This document shows, one piece after another, positions 53,264-62,020 of a DNA stretch of 64,000 nucleotides (its first letter is position 1; each line of letters begins with the position of its first letter). The stretch covers positions 682,001 to 746,000 of the forward strand of contig NZ_ML660160.1 in the NCBI RefSeq assembly GCF_007004725.1, read 5' to 3'. The translations under genes and the position numbers were made by a program. The stretch is from Aliikangiella coralliicola. Its GTDB lineage: Bacteria; Pseudomonadota; Gammaproteobacteria; Enterobacterales; Kangiellaceae. The notes under the pieces are model-generated. The model was given only the letters and a program-made list of their open reading frames with translations, searched no databases and was not told where the DNA came from.

Positions 53264-54530
53264 TTTATTTTCATTCAGAACTTATGCTGTGATAAAGAGA
53301 GAGTTGAAGGCCCAGGTGATGACAAAAACATTTATCATCACGACAGTTCTCGTTCCTCTTCTTATTTTTGGTGGACTCGGGTTTCAGAGTTTCTTGATGA
53401 TGTTCGAAGAAGAGAAACAGGTTAGTATCGAAGTGGTTGCGGAAGATTCTACGCTAGTTGCTTTGCTTAGAAAAGAATTCGATGAATCAGAAAACATCAA
53501 CCAGTCATTGTATGAAATCAATGTGCAGTCAATGCCTGAATCTGACTTGAAAAGTTTCGTCGAGGAAAATAAATCCAGGTTGCTCAATGGTGAGCTGAAT
53601 GGCATCTTTTTTGTAGGGAAGTCTGTTGATTACGAAAAGGAAATTGCCTATTACTCAAACAATCCAAAGAATAATAATATTACCGGCCGGATTAAAAGAC
53701 TGGTCAATAACGTCCTTGTCGATCAGCATTTTTCTGGTAAGGCGATATCTGATAGAGATCTAGAATTCGCTCGCAATAACGTCAAACTAACCAGCTTTAA
53801 AGTCAGCGAAAAAGAAGATATTGAAGAAGATAATTATGGTGCTTATATTGTAGCATTTGTGCTCGCGTTTTTACTCTACATGAGTTTGTTAATGATCGGT
53901 TTGCAAATTTTGCGAGCAGTAATAGAGGAAAAAGAAAATCGGGTGGTAGAAGTGTTACTTTCATCGCTTCATGCCAATGAGCTAATGACTGCCAAAATTA
54001 TTGCGACGACAACTGCAGGATTATTACAAATTATAATCTGGATGTTACCTTTTGTTTTATTAAGTGTGACCACTTTATTTGTTCTTCCGGAACAATTTCA
54101 AGTTTCAATTACGCTAGGTCAGATCGCTTATTTTGTTATTAACTATGGTATCGGACTTGTTACTTTTCTTGGTTTGTACGCAGCAGTTGGTGCTATTTTT
54201 GATAACATTAGCGAAGCTCAGCAGGGCGCTACACCTTTAATGTTTTTGATATTAATTCCATTTTACATTTGTTTTACCATCATCAAAGATCCATCTAACT
54301 CGATTGCCCAGGTGTCCTCGCTAATTCCTTTCGCATCAATAATTGTAATGCCAGTTCGCATGGCAGTTATTGATATTCCCATGTGGGAAGTTGCAGTAGC
54401 GTTAAGCGTTAATATTGCCACGTTGTTTTTTGTATTTTCCTTCGCAGGGAAAATTTACCGAATTGGAATTCTAAAGACAGGTAAAAAACCAAAGTGGTCT
54501 GAAGTCTATCGCTGGATACGTCAGAGTTAG
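53256..54530 (+). CDS. ABC-2 type permease (NatB-like)
   Basis: A 424-residue membrane protein: one N-terminal span (TKTFIITTVLVPLLIFGGLGF), a large extracytoplasmic domain (about 45-185, charged), then five spans (GAYIVAFVLAFLLYMSLLMIG, TTAGLLQIIIWMLPFVLL, IAYFVINYGIGLVTFLGLYAAVGA and so on) with the ABC-2 motif EEKENRVVEVLLSS on the coupling side. The start ATG 53256 follows AGGAGA; an open extension to 53124 lies inside the ATPase gene and is rejected. Pair partner of the upstream ATPase. Confidence 0.9.
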   Translation: MRNLFSFRTYAVIKRELKAQVMTKTFIITTVLVPLLIFGGLGFQSFLMMFEEEKQVSIEVVAEDSTLVALLRKEFDESENINQSLYEINVQSMPESDLKSFVEENKSRLLNGELNGIFFVGKSVDYEKEIAYYSNNPKNNNITGRIKRLVNNVLVDQHFSGKAISDRDLEFARNNVKLTSFKVSEKEDIEEDNYGAYIVAFVLAFLLYMSLLMIGLQILRAVIEEKENRVVEVLLSSLHANELMTAKIIATTTAGLLQIIIWMLPFVLLSVTTLFVLPEQFQVSITLGQIAYFVINYGIGLVTFLGLYAAVGAIFDNISEAQQGATPLMFLILIPFYICFTIIKDPSNSIAQVSSLIPFASIIVMPVRMAVIDIPMWEVAVALSVNIATLFFVFSFAGKIYRIGILKTGKKPKWSEVYRWIRQS

Positions 54531-54533
54531 CGG

Positions 54534-55460
54534 CTATCGAAGGAGCTTATTCATTATTTTCTGTTTGTTGGTGAGAATGATATTGGCTTGTTTGTTAGTA
54601 GTAAAAACGAAGTTAACTTTATCATTCGCTTTAAGCTGACCTAACAGCGATAAGTCGGCAGTTATGACGTTTGCAATTCGTGGATAACCGCCGATAGTTT
54701 GTCCGTCGACAGATGATATTATTGGTTCGCCTGAGGGAGGTATTTGAATGCTTCCCTGGGTTAAGCCACTTGATAATATTTCGAGTTTGTTATCTAGCTG
54801 GATTGGGTTATCTGAAAGTCGAATTCCCATGCGATTAGAATCTGTTGAAACTTTGTAGCTTGAAGCGTAAAACTGATTTTTGTTCTGCTGTTTAAATAAA
54901 CTGGATTCAACGCTTGAAACACAACGGAGAAGGTAGTTTCCTGAGTAGAACATTTCACATTCTTTTGGTAACTTTCTAGCGTCTTTTATCTGTGTTTGGT
55001 GAAGTTCTAATGAGTCGTTGAGCTTAAATTGCCGTCCCTGATAGCCGCCAAAACCTGCAGTAATATGTGTCGAATAACTAGCTAAAACTTTTGCTAACTT
55101 GAGCTCTCCTGAAAACGCGAGATAAGCTCGGGCGCCAGTTTTTAGCTTGTCAAATTGAAGCTTATCGCCGGGTTTGACATTGAAACTTTCATTGTTGAAG
55201 ACCTGGTTTCCATTTAGAAAAAGCTCGAATTCAGCACCACATACGCCAAGGGTCATTGCTTTTTCGAACGCCAGAGTTGGACCAACTAAGGTTATTTCCA
55301 GAACGGCAGAGTCAAGCGGCTTTGAGACTAACCAGTTCGCCATTTGCATGGCAACGGTATCCATTGCGCCACTACGAGAAATTCCTTTGTGCATTTGACC
55401 GATTCGCCCCAGATCCTGAAGGCTAGTTTGCAAACCAGGTTTAACAAAGTGAATGCTCAT
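54534..55460 (-). CDS. pxpC: 5-oxoprolinase subunit PxpC (KipA-like)
   Basis: A 308-residue protein of the biotin-dependent carboxyltransferase-like family: VKPGLQTSLQDLGRIGQMHKGISRSGAMD start, NWLVSKPLDSAVLEITLVGPTL, then GIRLSDNPIQL, GLTQGSIQIPPSGEPIISSVDGQTIGGYPRIANV. With PxpA and PxpB it hydrolyses 5-oxoproline to glutamate with ATP. It overlaps pxpB by four bp. Confidence 0.93.
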   Translation of the reverse strand: MSIHFVKPGLQTSLQDLGRIGQMHKGISRSGAMDTVAMQMANWLVSKPLDSAVLEITLVGPTLAFEKAMTLGVCGAEFELFLNGNQVFNNESFNVKPGDKLQFDKLKTGARAYLAFSGELKLAKVLASYSTHITAGFGGYQGRQFKLNDSLELHQTQIKDARKLPKECEMFYSGNYLLRCVSSVESSLFKQQNKNQFYASSYKVSTDSNRMGIRLSDNPIQLDNKLEILSSGLTQGSIQIPPSGEPIISSVDGQTIGGYPRIANVITADLSLLGQLKANDKVNFVFTTNKQANIILTNKQKIMNKLLR

Positions 55461-56164
55461 GATTGTTTCTTCTTTAGTGCTATGAATTCTTTTTTACTAA
55501 TGGGAACAAACTGTATTTTATCTAATGGAGCTGCAATAAACGGCTCTGTGTTTAATGGGTTAAAGAGATTGACCGGTGTTTGTCCGATAATATTCCAACC
55601 ACCTGGGCTCGCTACTGGATAGATCCCTGTTTGTTGACCGCCAATACCAATGGCCCCTGCCGGTATTCTAGTTGCTGGTGTTGATTTTCGCGGGCAATGA
55701 AGTTTGTCAGTTAAGCCACCAAGATATAAAAAACCAGGCAAAAAACCTAACATGTGGACCAGGTAAGTTGTTTGCGTGTGAAGATGAATGACTTCTTTGA
55801 TCGATAATTGACAATAGTTGGCCAGAGGCAAAAGGTCGGGTGCTAACTCGTGATCGTAGCATGCCGGGATTTGAATAAGTCTGCCATGGATTGGTTGTTG
55901 TTGAATCGGTTTCTCAAGTAACTCTTTCAACACCTGTTCAAATCGCTCTATCGATATTTTCAGGGGAGAGAAAACAACGGTGAGTGTCTGATAGCCAGGG
56001 ATGAACTCTGTGGCATAATTCTTGAGTTGTTTTGTCAGGTAGTGCGTTGTTTGAATTATGTGTTCAGTTAATTTCTCATCAATGACAGCTTGATATTCAA
56101 TGGTAATTGCCGCATCACCATTAGTGATTAATTGATGGGGAATATGCGTTGTTAAGTTGGTCAT
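55457..56164 (-). CDS. pxpB: 5-oxoprolinase subunit PxpB (KipI-like)
   Basis: A 235-residue cyclophilin-like-fold protein. GDAAITIEYQAVID at the start, YQTLTVVFSP, HTQTTYLVHMLGFLPGFLYLGGL, and the diagnostic TRIPAGAIGIGGQQTGIYPVASPGGWNIIGQTP. The partner of PxpC in 5-oxoprolinase; the homologue KipI of Bacillus also inhibits a sporulation kinase. It lies 28 bp after pxpA. Confidence 0.93.
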   Translation of the reverse strand: MTNLTTHIPHQLITNGDAAITIEYQAVIDEKLTEHIIQTTHYLTKQLKNYATEFIPGYQTLTVVFSPLKISIERFEQVLKELLEKPIQQQPIHGRLIQIPACYDHELAPDLLPLANYCQLSIKEVIHLHTQTTYLVHMLGFLPGFLYLGGLTDKLHCPRKSTPATRIPAGAIGIGGQQTGIYPVASPGGWNIIGQTPVNLFNPLNTEPFIAAPLDKIQFVPISKKEFIALKKKQS

Positions 56165-56192
56165 AAAAAGGTTTAAGTCACCGTGAAACTTT

Positions 56193-56945
56193 TTACTGAA
56201 TTGTCACTTTGGCAAGTTTCAATGCGTCAGCTAGATTCTTTATAATCGATAGTGCTCTCGGGTTGTCGCCATGTAAACATATGGTATCGACTTTCGGGTG
56301 AATCGTTTTGTTTTCTATTGTTTGAATCGGTTTTTGAGCAGCAAGTGCGACAGCTTGTCGTATGCTTGTTTGTTCATCTTCTAAAACCGCACCAGCAATG
56401 CTTCTTGGTGCTAACTGACCATTAGCGAGATAAGCCCGATCCATAAATCCTTCGGCGACAAATTCAACGCCAATTTCGTGACTCGCTTGCTGCAATTTTC
56501 CACCGGCTAAACCGAAAATTTTTAGTTTTGCAAATTGTGACTTTATTAGTGTTGCTACGCGAGTTGCTAATTCTGAAGATTTCTCAACGTCATTATATAA
56601 AGCGCCGTGCAATTTTACATGGTTGAGTTGAATCGATTGTTGCTCAGCGATTTCAGTTATCAGGTTGAGTTGCTGATAAATAGTTGACTCAAGTTCGGTC
56701 ACATTGATTGACATCGAAACTCGACCAAAATTTTTTTTATCGGGATAGCCGGGATGAGCACCAATATTGAGCTGATGTTTGGAAGCGTTTAGTAGGGATA
56801 TTAATATTGTTTTTTCGTTACCTGCGTGACCGCCACAAGCGATATTACAACTTGAAATAAAGGGCATTAAGCGCGCGTCTTTTTCGCAATCCTCTGCGGA
56901 GTTGCCTTCGCCCAAATCACAATTGATGTCGATGGTTGAATTCAT
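56193..56945 (-). CDS. pxpA: 5-oxoprolinase subunit PxpA (LamB/YcsF family)
   Basis: About 250 residues. IDINCDLGEGNSAED at the N-terminus, ISSCNIACGGHAGNEKTILISLL, IGAHPGYPDKKNFGR, VKLHGALYNDVEKS, and a C-terminal VDTICLHGDNPRAL. It is the LamB/YcsF-family TIM-barrel-like subunit. ATG 56945 (MNSTIDI) places the start as in relatives; an in-frame GTG at 56960 would add five residues and neither has a good ribosome site, so translation may be coupled to the upstream transporter gene. Confidence 0.92.
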   Translation of the reverse strand: MNSTIDINCDLGEGNSAEDCEKDARLMPFISSCNIACGGHAGNEKTILISLLNASKHQLNIGAHPGYPDKKNFGRVSMSINVTELESTIYQQLNLITEIAEQQSIQLNHVKLHGALYNDVEKSSELATRVATLIKSQFAKLKIFGLAGGKLQQASHEIGVEFVAEGFMDRAYLANGQLAPRSIAGAVLEDEQTSIRQAVALAAQKPIQTIENKTIHPKVDTICLHGDNPRALSIIKNLADALKLAKVTIQ

Positions 56946-56980
56946 AGGACTGTTAGCCACTTGTCAAAATTATTTGAAAA

Positions 56981-58198
56981 TTATAGCCAGCCAAAAGCAA
57001 GCATCAAACTGCGGCCGCTAAGAATCAAAGTAACTGCTAAAACGGCTAAACCAAGAATGTTTTGCATGGCCGAATTACGATGACTTCCTAATTTTTCGCT
57101 GTTCATAATCCACAATAAAAACGCACAGATAATTGGTAATAGAATACCGTTTGCCACTTGCGCAAACCAGATAATGGAAATCGGTTTGTATCCGATACTC
57201 GAAACCACCACGCCTGAAATTAAAATAATAATCCAGATAGCCTTAAACTCAATAGTATCAAGGTTGTTTTTCAAGTTGAGAATTCCACTCAGGGCGTATG
57301 CAGATGCGAGTGGGGCTGTTACTGCGGAGGATATACCGGCGGCAAACAGACCAATGGCCATGAATGTTTTGGCAAGTTCGCCAAAAACGGGTTCTAATGC
57401 CGGGGCCAGATCGGCGGCAGACTGAATTGTTACCTGCTTTCCAAAAAAGGCTGCGGCGGCTGTTGAAACTATTGCGATAGAAATCAATCCACCGAGGGGA
57501 ATGGAAATAAAAAGGTCTTTCGTCGCTTCGGGCAAATCATCCGGTGATTGCCATTTTTGTTTGACGCTCGCAGAATGCAGAAACAAATTATAAGGAACAA
57601 CAGTGGTTCCTATCAATGCAATAATGGTTAGTGTTGAACCGTCAGGCATGCTGGGAATTAGTAAACCAGAGAATAACTCAGATAAGTCAGGCTGAGTGAT
57701 GATGAAAGTCGTCAGGAATGCCAGACTCATAATACAGACCAATAGGATCAATGCCTTTTCGACGATTTTGTAACTACCACTCCACAATAGAATAAATGCG
57801 ACAACGCCGATGATTAAAGGCCATAGTGAAAGATCTGATGAACCTGATAGTTGAAGTTCTAATAAGCCTGATAGGCCAAGACTGGCCCCAGAGATATTGC
57901 CGCTTTGATACGCCGCATTGCCAACCACAATGGCACTGACGACCAGTAAAATTGAAATTGCCCTTAGTAACGGCTGTTGGAAGCTGCTGCGTATGTTTTC
58001 TCCTAGCCCCTGTTGCGTGACAATTCCCAGGCGGGCTGTCATTTCTTGCAAAATGATAGTTGCAATGACAGAAAATAATAAAGCCCAAATCAGAGAATAG
58101 CCAAAGTGAGTACCGGCCAAGCTGGCAGTAATCACTGTTCCGGGGCCGATAAATGCGGCCGTAACCAAAAATGCGGGACCAACCTGAGGTAGTTTCAT
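56981..58198 (-). CDS. NRAMP-fold transporter of the 5-oxoprolinase operon
   Basis: A 405-residue protein with about eleven spans and clear NRAMP similarity (VTAAFIGPGTVITASLAGTHFGYSLIWALL; VVPYNLFLHSASVKQKW). The metal-site residues of true NRAMP metal/H+ symporters are replaced: the TM1 DPGN motif reads GPGT (residues 18-21) and the TM6 MPH reads VPY (about 200). So it should not carry divalent metals in the usual way. It heads the pxpA-pxpB-pxpC operon, as the NRAMP-like YcsG does in the Bacillus kip operon, so transport of 5-oxoproline or a related substrate is the best inference. Confidence 0.85.
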   Translation of the reverse strand: MKLPQVGPAFLVTAAFIGPGTVITASLAGTHFGYSLIWALLFSVIATIILQEMTARLGIVTQQGLGENIRSSFQQPLLRAISILLVVSAIVVGNAAYQSGNISGASLGLSGLLELQLSGSSDLSLWPLIIGVVAFILLWSGSYKIVEKALILLVCIMSLAFLTTFIITQPDLSELFSGLLIPSMPDGSTLTIIALIGTTVVPYNLFLHSASVKQKWQSPDDLPEATKDLFISIPLGGLISIAIVSTAAAAFFGKQVTIQSAADLAPALEPVFGELAKTFMAIGLFAAGISSAVTAPLASAYALSGILNLKNNLDTIEFKAIWIIILISGVVVSSIGYKPISIIWFAQVANGILLPIICAFLLWIMNSEKLGSHRNSAMQNILGLAVLAVTLILSGRSLMLAFGWL

Positions 58199-58622
58199 TG
58201 CGTTTGTAATCTCTCTTTTATTATTGAGCCTGGTTAACTCTAATTGAACTATTATTAATTTACCGAGATCTTGAAGCCCTATAATACCGGATAATAACGT
58301 CGATAAAAGTTATCAATTTACCCGCTTAAACAGTAAAACTGATAATTGCACCGAATTAAATAAATTTTGATACTTGATAGAGGGCTTTATGGTGGCTATG
58401 TCGAAGTTTAATGTAAAAAATAAATATTATTATATATCAATAAGATACAAACAAAAAACGGCATTTCCTTGTAAAAGTCATGGTATTTCTTTATGATCTG
58501 CCCGCGAATCCTGTTTATAAGGGAATTTGGCGGTTAAAACAAACATTCTTGCCGACAAGTTTACCTGTTAAAAAGAAATTATTATCAAGTATTAGTTACT
58601 GGTCGATGGGGAGACTATCCGA
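58199..58622. other. divergent region between the NRAMP-type gene and petA
   Basis: No gene. It contains the petABC promoter (58469-58497) on the plus strand and presumably a minus-strand promoter for the pxp operon. Otherwise AT-rich and featureless. Confidence 0.5.
58469..58497 (+). promoter_or_regulatory. sigma-70 promoter of petABC
   Basis: TTGTAA (58469-58474), a 17-bp spacer and TATGAT (58492-58497). A GC-rich discriminator (CTGCCCGCG) follows; transcription would start near 58504, leaving a leader of about 120 bases. Confidence 0.65.
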
Positions 58623-59204
58623 ATGAGTAATGATGGTGTAGATAGCGGCAAACGTCGTTTCCTTACACTTGCAACGAGTGCCGTTGGAGTGGTTGGAGCG
58701 GGCTTTGTAGCGGTTCCATTTCTAGGTTCTTGGAAGCCGAGCGCGAAAGCTCAGGCCGCTGGGGCGCCGGTTGAAGTGCCGCTCGACAAGCTTGAAGAAG
58801 GGCAAATGGTAAAAGTTGAGTGGCGCGGAAAACCTGTTTTTGTAGTTAAACGAAGTGAAACAGTCGTTGACGCACTAAAGAATACAACGCAGGAATTAAA
58901 AGATCCTGAGTCACAAAATATTGAGCAACAGCCTGAATATGTTGATGGCGTCACTCGATCAATTCGTCCTGACGTGATTGTGCTAGTTGGTATTTGTACT
59001 CACCTGGGTTGTGTACCTCAGCATCTGAAAGAAACTGAAGTTGATTGGGGCGGCGGGTTCTTCTGTCCTTGCCACGGTTCACGCTTTGATTTAGCCGGTC
59101 GTGTATTTGCCGGTGTACCTGCTTCGAAGAATCTTCAAGTGCCGCCATACTCTTATCAAGGAAATAACAAGATCGTAATCGGCGTAGATGAGGGGGCTGC
59201 ATAA
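58623..59204 (+). CDS. petA: ubiquinol-cytochrome c reductase Rieske iron-sulfur subunit
   Basis: A 193-residue Rieske protein. A Tat-like N-terminus (GKRRFLTLATSAVGVVGAGF) forms the membrane anchor. The 2Fe-2S ligands lie in CTHLGC and CPCHGS (about 128-160), the standard bc1 Rieske pair. It takes electrons from quinol at the Qo site and passes them to cytochrome c1. The stop overlaps the petB start by one base (TAATG). Confidence 0.97.
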   Translation: MSNDGVDSGKRRFLTLATSAVGVVGAGFVAVPFLGSWKPSAKAQAAGAPVEVPLDKLEEGQMVKVEWRGKPVFVVKRSETVVDALKNTTQELKDPESQNIEQQPEYVDGVTRSIRPDVIVLVGICTHLGCVPQHLKETEVDWGGGFFCPCHGSRFDLAGRVFAGVPASKNLQVPPYSYQGNNKIVIGVDEGAA

Positions 59205-60424
59205 TGACTAAAATGGCTCAGCTGATGCAGTGGATTGATGATCGTTTTCCACTGACCAAAGTTTGGAACGAACATCTGGCAGAATATTATGCACCAAAGA
59301 ATTTTAACTTTTGGTACTTCTTTGGTTCACTAGCGCTTCTCGTTTTGGTGAATCAAATTCTAACCGGTATCTGGTTAACGATGAACTATAACCCATCTGG
59401 CGAACATGCTTATGCTTCGGTTGAGTTCATCATGCGAGACGTTAACTGGGGATGGCTGTTACGCTACATGCACTCCACCGGCGCTTCCGCGTTTTTCGTG
59501 GTTGTCTATCTCCATATGTTCCGCGGCCTGATTTATGGCTCTTTCAGAAAACCCCGCGAGTTAGTCTGGCTTTTCGGTATGATCATCTTCGTATTACTGA
59601 TGGCTGAAGCATTTATGGGTTACTTACTTCCATGGGGTAACATGTCATACTGGGGAGCTCAGGTTATTATCAATCTGTTTAGCGCGGTTCCTTATGTTGG
59701 CGATTACTTAACAGAATGGATTCGAGGTGACTTTATCATTTCGGGTGCAACCTTGAATCGTTTCTTTGCACTACATGTTGTTGCACTACCAATAGCATTG
59801 TTATTGATGGTTTTCTTACATATCGTTGCATTGCATAAAGTTGGTTCAAACAACCCTGACGGAATAGAAATTAAGAAATATAAAGATGAAAATGGTATCC
59901 CATTAGACGGTATTCCTTTCCATCCTTACTATACTGTTAAAGATATTGTTGGTGTTGCAGGCTTCTTGTTCTTCTTCTGCCTGATTATCTTTTTCGCCCC
60001 AGAGTTAAATGGTTTCTTCCTAGAGCCACCTAACTTTACACCGGCAGATCCACTAAAAACTCCAGCGCATATCGCGCCAGTCTGGTATTTCACACCATAC
60101 TACTCGATATTAAGAGCGGTCCCTGATCAACAACTTGGTGTTGTTGCGATGGCTGCCTCCCTGATTGTTATGTTCTTCTTGCCGTGGCTTGATCGAAGCA
60201 AAGTTAAATCTATTCGTTACAAACATTGGAGCTTTAAAGTTTGGTTAGGTTTATTTGTCATTGCTTTCTTTGTCCTGGGTTACCTTGGCATGAAAGGGCC
60301 AACGCCAATGCGGACTCTTGTTGCTCAAATAGCGACAGTTTATTATTTTGTATTCTTCCTGGGGATGCCTTGGTGGAGTACATGGGGAGACACTAAGCCT
60401 GTACCTGAGAGGGTGACTCACTAA
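59204..60424 (+). CDS. petB: cytochrome b of the bc1 complex
   Basis: A 406-residue, eight-span cytochrome b. The paired heme His are seen in LLRYMHSTGASAFFVVVYLHMFRG and RFFALHVVALPIALLLMVFLHIVALH. The Qo-site motif PEW is not obvious; the related stretch is FFAPELNG with PEL. MGYLLPWGNMSYWGAQVIINL is the characteristic loop. It forms the quinone sites of complex III. It overlaps petA and petC by one base each. Confidence 0.96.
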   Translation: MTKMAQLMQWIDDRFPLTKVWNEHLAEYYAPKNFNFWYFFGSLALLVLVNQILTGIWLTMNYNPSGEHAYASVEFIMRDVNWGWLLRYMHSTGASAFFVVVYLHMFRGLIYGSFRKPRELVWLFGMIIFVLLMAEAFMGYLLPWGNMSYWGAQVIINLFSAVPYVGDYLTEWIRGDFIISGATLNRFFALHVVALPIALLLMVFLHIVALHKVGSNNPDGIEIKKYKDENGIPLDGIPFHPYYTVKDIVGVAGFLFFFCLIIFFAPELNGFFLEPPNFTPADPLKTPAHIAPVWYFTPYYSILRAVPDQQLGVVAMAASLIVMFFLPWLDRSKVKSIRYKHWSFKVWLGLFVIAFFVLGYLGMKGPTPMRTLVAQIATVYYFVFFLGMPWWSTWGDTKPVPERVTH

Positions 60425-61302
60425 TGAAAAAGTTACTAATAACAATAAGCGCAATGTTATCGTTTTCATTATCTGCTGCTGAAGCAGGTTTGACTTTTCC
60501 TGATGATAAGTTGCCGATTCTTAATGATGATGCATTAATTGTTTCACAACAGCGTGGAATGCAGATCTACATGAACAATTGTATGGGATGTCACTCGCTT
60601 GAGTTTCAACGCTACAATCGTGCTGCAAAGGACTTGTTAATTCCAGAAGATATAATGATTGAAAACCTTTTGTTTTCCGAAGGAAAAGTCGGCGATTTGA
60701 TGGAAAACACCATGAAAACCAAAGCTGCTGCTAATTGGTTTGGCGCTGCGCCACCGGATTTATCAGTGGTATCTCGTGCTCGTGGAACTCATTGGTTGTA
60801 TAACTATATGCGTGGCTTTTATGTCGATGATTCACGGCCCTATGGTGTTAATAACGGCGTATTTAAAGACGTTGGTATGCCTCATGTGTTAGAGAATATG
60901 CAGGGATTACAGGCAAAAACTGAGAAAGTGAAAGGATTAGAAAACGATGTTCTTTATGCTCAAGCCGATATTGCTAATGCTCGTAAACAGTTAGAGGAAG
61001 GCAATAACACCAGCGAGGCAGAAAAAATGCTCAAGCAGGCAGAGAAAACGATTCACGACGCTGAGGCGGCGATGGTTGAGTTAGCAGCTGCAGGAGAGTT
61101 TTTTACAATCGTTAAAGAAGGTCGACTAAGTCCCCAAGAGTTCGATAGCGCAATGGCTGACTTGGTGAATTTCCTTGATTATGTCGGCGAGCCAATTAAG
61201 TTAGAGAGAGAAAGATTAGGCGTTTGGGTCTTATTGTTTATAGTAGGATTTGGATTTGTTGCTTATCTACTTAAGAAAGAATATTGGAAAGATATTCACT
61301 AG
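60424..61302 (+). CDS. petC: cytochrome c1 with a coiled-coil insertion
   Basis: A 292-residue c1. Signal peptide (LLITISAMLSFSLSAAEA), heme motif NNCMGCHSLEFQRYNR, GAAPPDLSVVSRARG, YNYMRGFYVDDSRPYGVNN, the axial-Met segment VFKDVGMPHVLENMQGLQ, and a C-terminal anchor LGVWVLLFIVGFGFVAYLLKKEYWKDIH. Between the axial-Met segment and LSPQEFDSAMADLVNFL there are about 70 residues of charged helix (KTEKVKGLENDVLYAQADI, KMLKQAEKTIHDAEAAMVEL) where other proteobacterial c1 proteins have a much shorter loop. It receives electrons from PetA and passes them to soluble cytochromes. Confidence 0.95.
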   Translation: MKKLLITISAMLSFSLSAAEAGLTFPDDKLPILNDDALIVSQQRGMQIYMNNCMGCHSLEFQRYNRAAKDLLIPEDIMIENLLFSEGKVGDLMENTMKTKAAANWFGAAPPDLSVVSRARGTHWLYNYMRGFYVDDSRPYGVNNGVFKDVGMPHVLENMQGLQAKTEKVKGLENDVLYAQADIANARKQLEEGNNTSEAEKMLKQAEKTIHDAEAAMVELAAAGEFFTIVKEGRLSPQEFDSAMADLVNFLDYVGEPIKLERERLGVWVLLFIVGFGFVAYLLKKEYWKDIH

Positions 61303-61337
61303 AATCTCTAATAGCAATTAAAAAAACATTAATCTAA

Positions 61338-61370
61338 AGAGTAACTACAATGGGTGGTTACTCTTTTTTC
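61338..61370 (+). terminator. terminator after petC
   Basis: Stem AGAGTAAC/GTTACTCT (61338-61345, 61357-61364) followed by TTTTTTC. It lies only 21 bases before sspA, so sspA may be read through or have its own start. Confidence 0.78.
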
Positions 61371-61390
61371 GCAAGTACGGAGAAGACTCC

Positions 61391-62020
61391 ATGGCAACAG
61401 TAGCCAAACGCTCAATAATGACCTTGTATACGGGTTCTGACGATGTGTACAGTCATCAGGTTCGAATTGTATTAGCTGAGAAAGGTGTTAATTTCGAAGC
61501 AATTGAAGTAGTGGGTAATCAACAACCACCAGAAGATTTAATCGACTTAAATCCTTACAACACAGTTCCGACTTTAGTTGATAGAGAACTCGTATTGTTT
61601 GAAGCGCCTATTATTATGGAATATCTTGACGAGCGCTTTCCTCATCCACCGCTAATGCCCGTTTATCCTGTTGCTCGTGCTCGCTCTCGTCTGATGATGC
61701 ATCGAATTGAAAAAGACTGGTACAGCTTGATGAATGCCATCTTAAATGGAAAAGAAAAGGAAGCTGAAAAGTCTCGTAAAGAACTTACCGAAAGCTTGTT
61801 AACCCTTGCCCCTGTTTTTAGCGAAACGCCTTACTTTTTAAGCGAAGAGTTTTCATTGATTGATTGCTGCCTGGCTCCTTTAATGTGGCGATTGCCTGCG
61901 ATGGGGATTAAATTGACCGGACGCGGTGCAAAAGAAGTCAGCAGCTATATGGAACTTCTTTTTGAGAGAGATTCTTTTCAAGCTAGTCTCACCGATGCTG
62001 AACGAGAGCTGCGAGACTAA
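61391..62020 (+). CDS. sspA: stringent starvation protein A
   Basis: A 209-residue glutathione S-transferase-fold protein: SIMTLYTGSDDVYSHQVRIVLAEKGVNFEAIEV, DLNPYNTVPTLVDRELVLFEAPIIMEYLDERFPHPPLMP, DWYSLMNAIL. The PHPP motif is the SspA surface contact with RNA polymerase in enteric bacteria, where SspA binds sigma-70 holoenzyme under stress. It shares one base with sspB. Confidence 0.95.
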   Translation: MATVAKRSIMTLYTGSDDVYSHQVRIVLAEKGVNFEAIEVVGNQQPPEDLIDLNPYNTVPTLVDRELVLFEAPIIMEYLDERFPHPPLMPVYPVARARSRLMMHRIEKDWYSLMNAILNGKEKEAEKSRKELTESLLTLAPVFSETPYFLSEEFSLIDCCLAPLMWRLPAMGIKLTGRGAKEVSSYMELLFERDSFQASLTDAERELRD

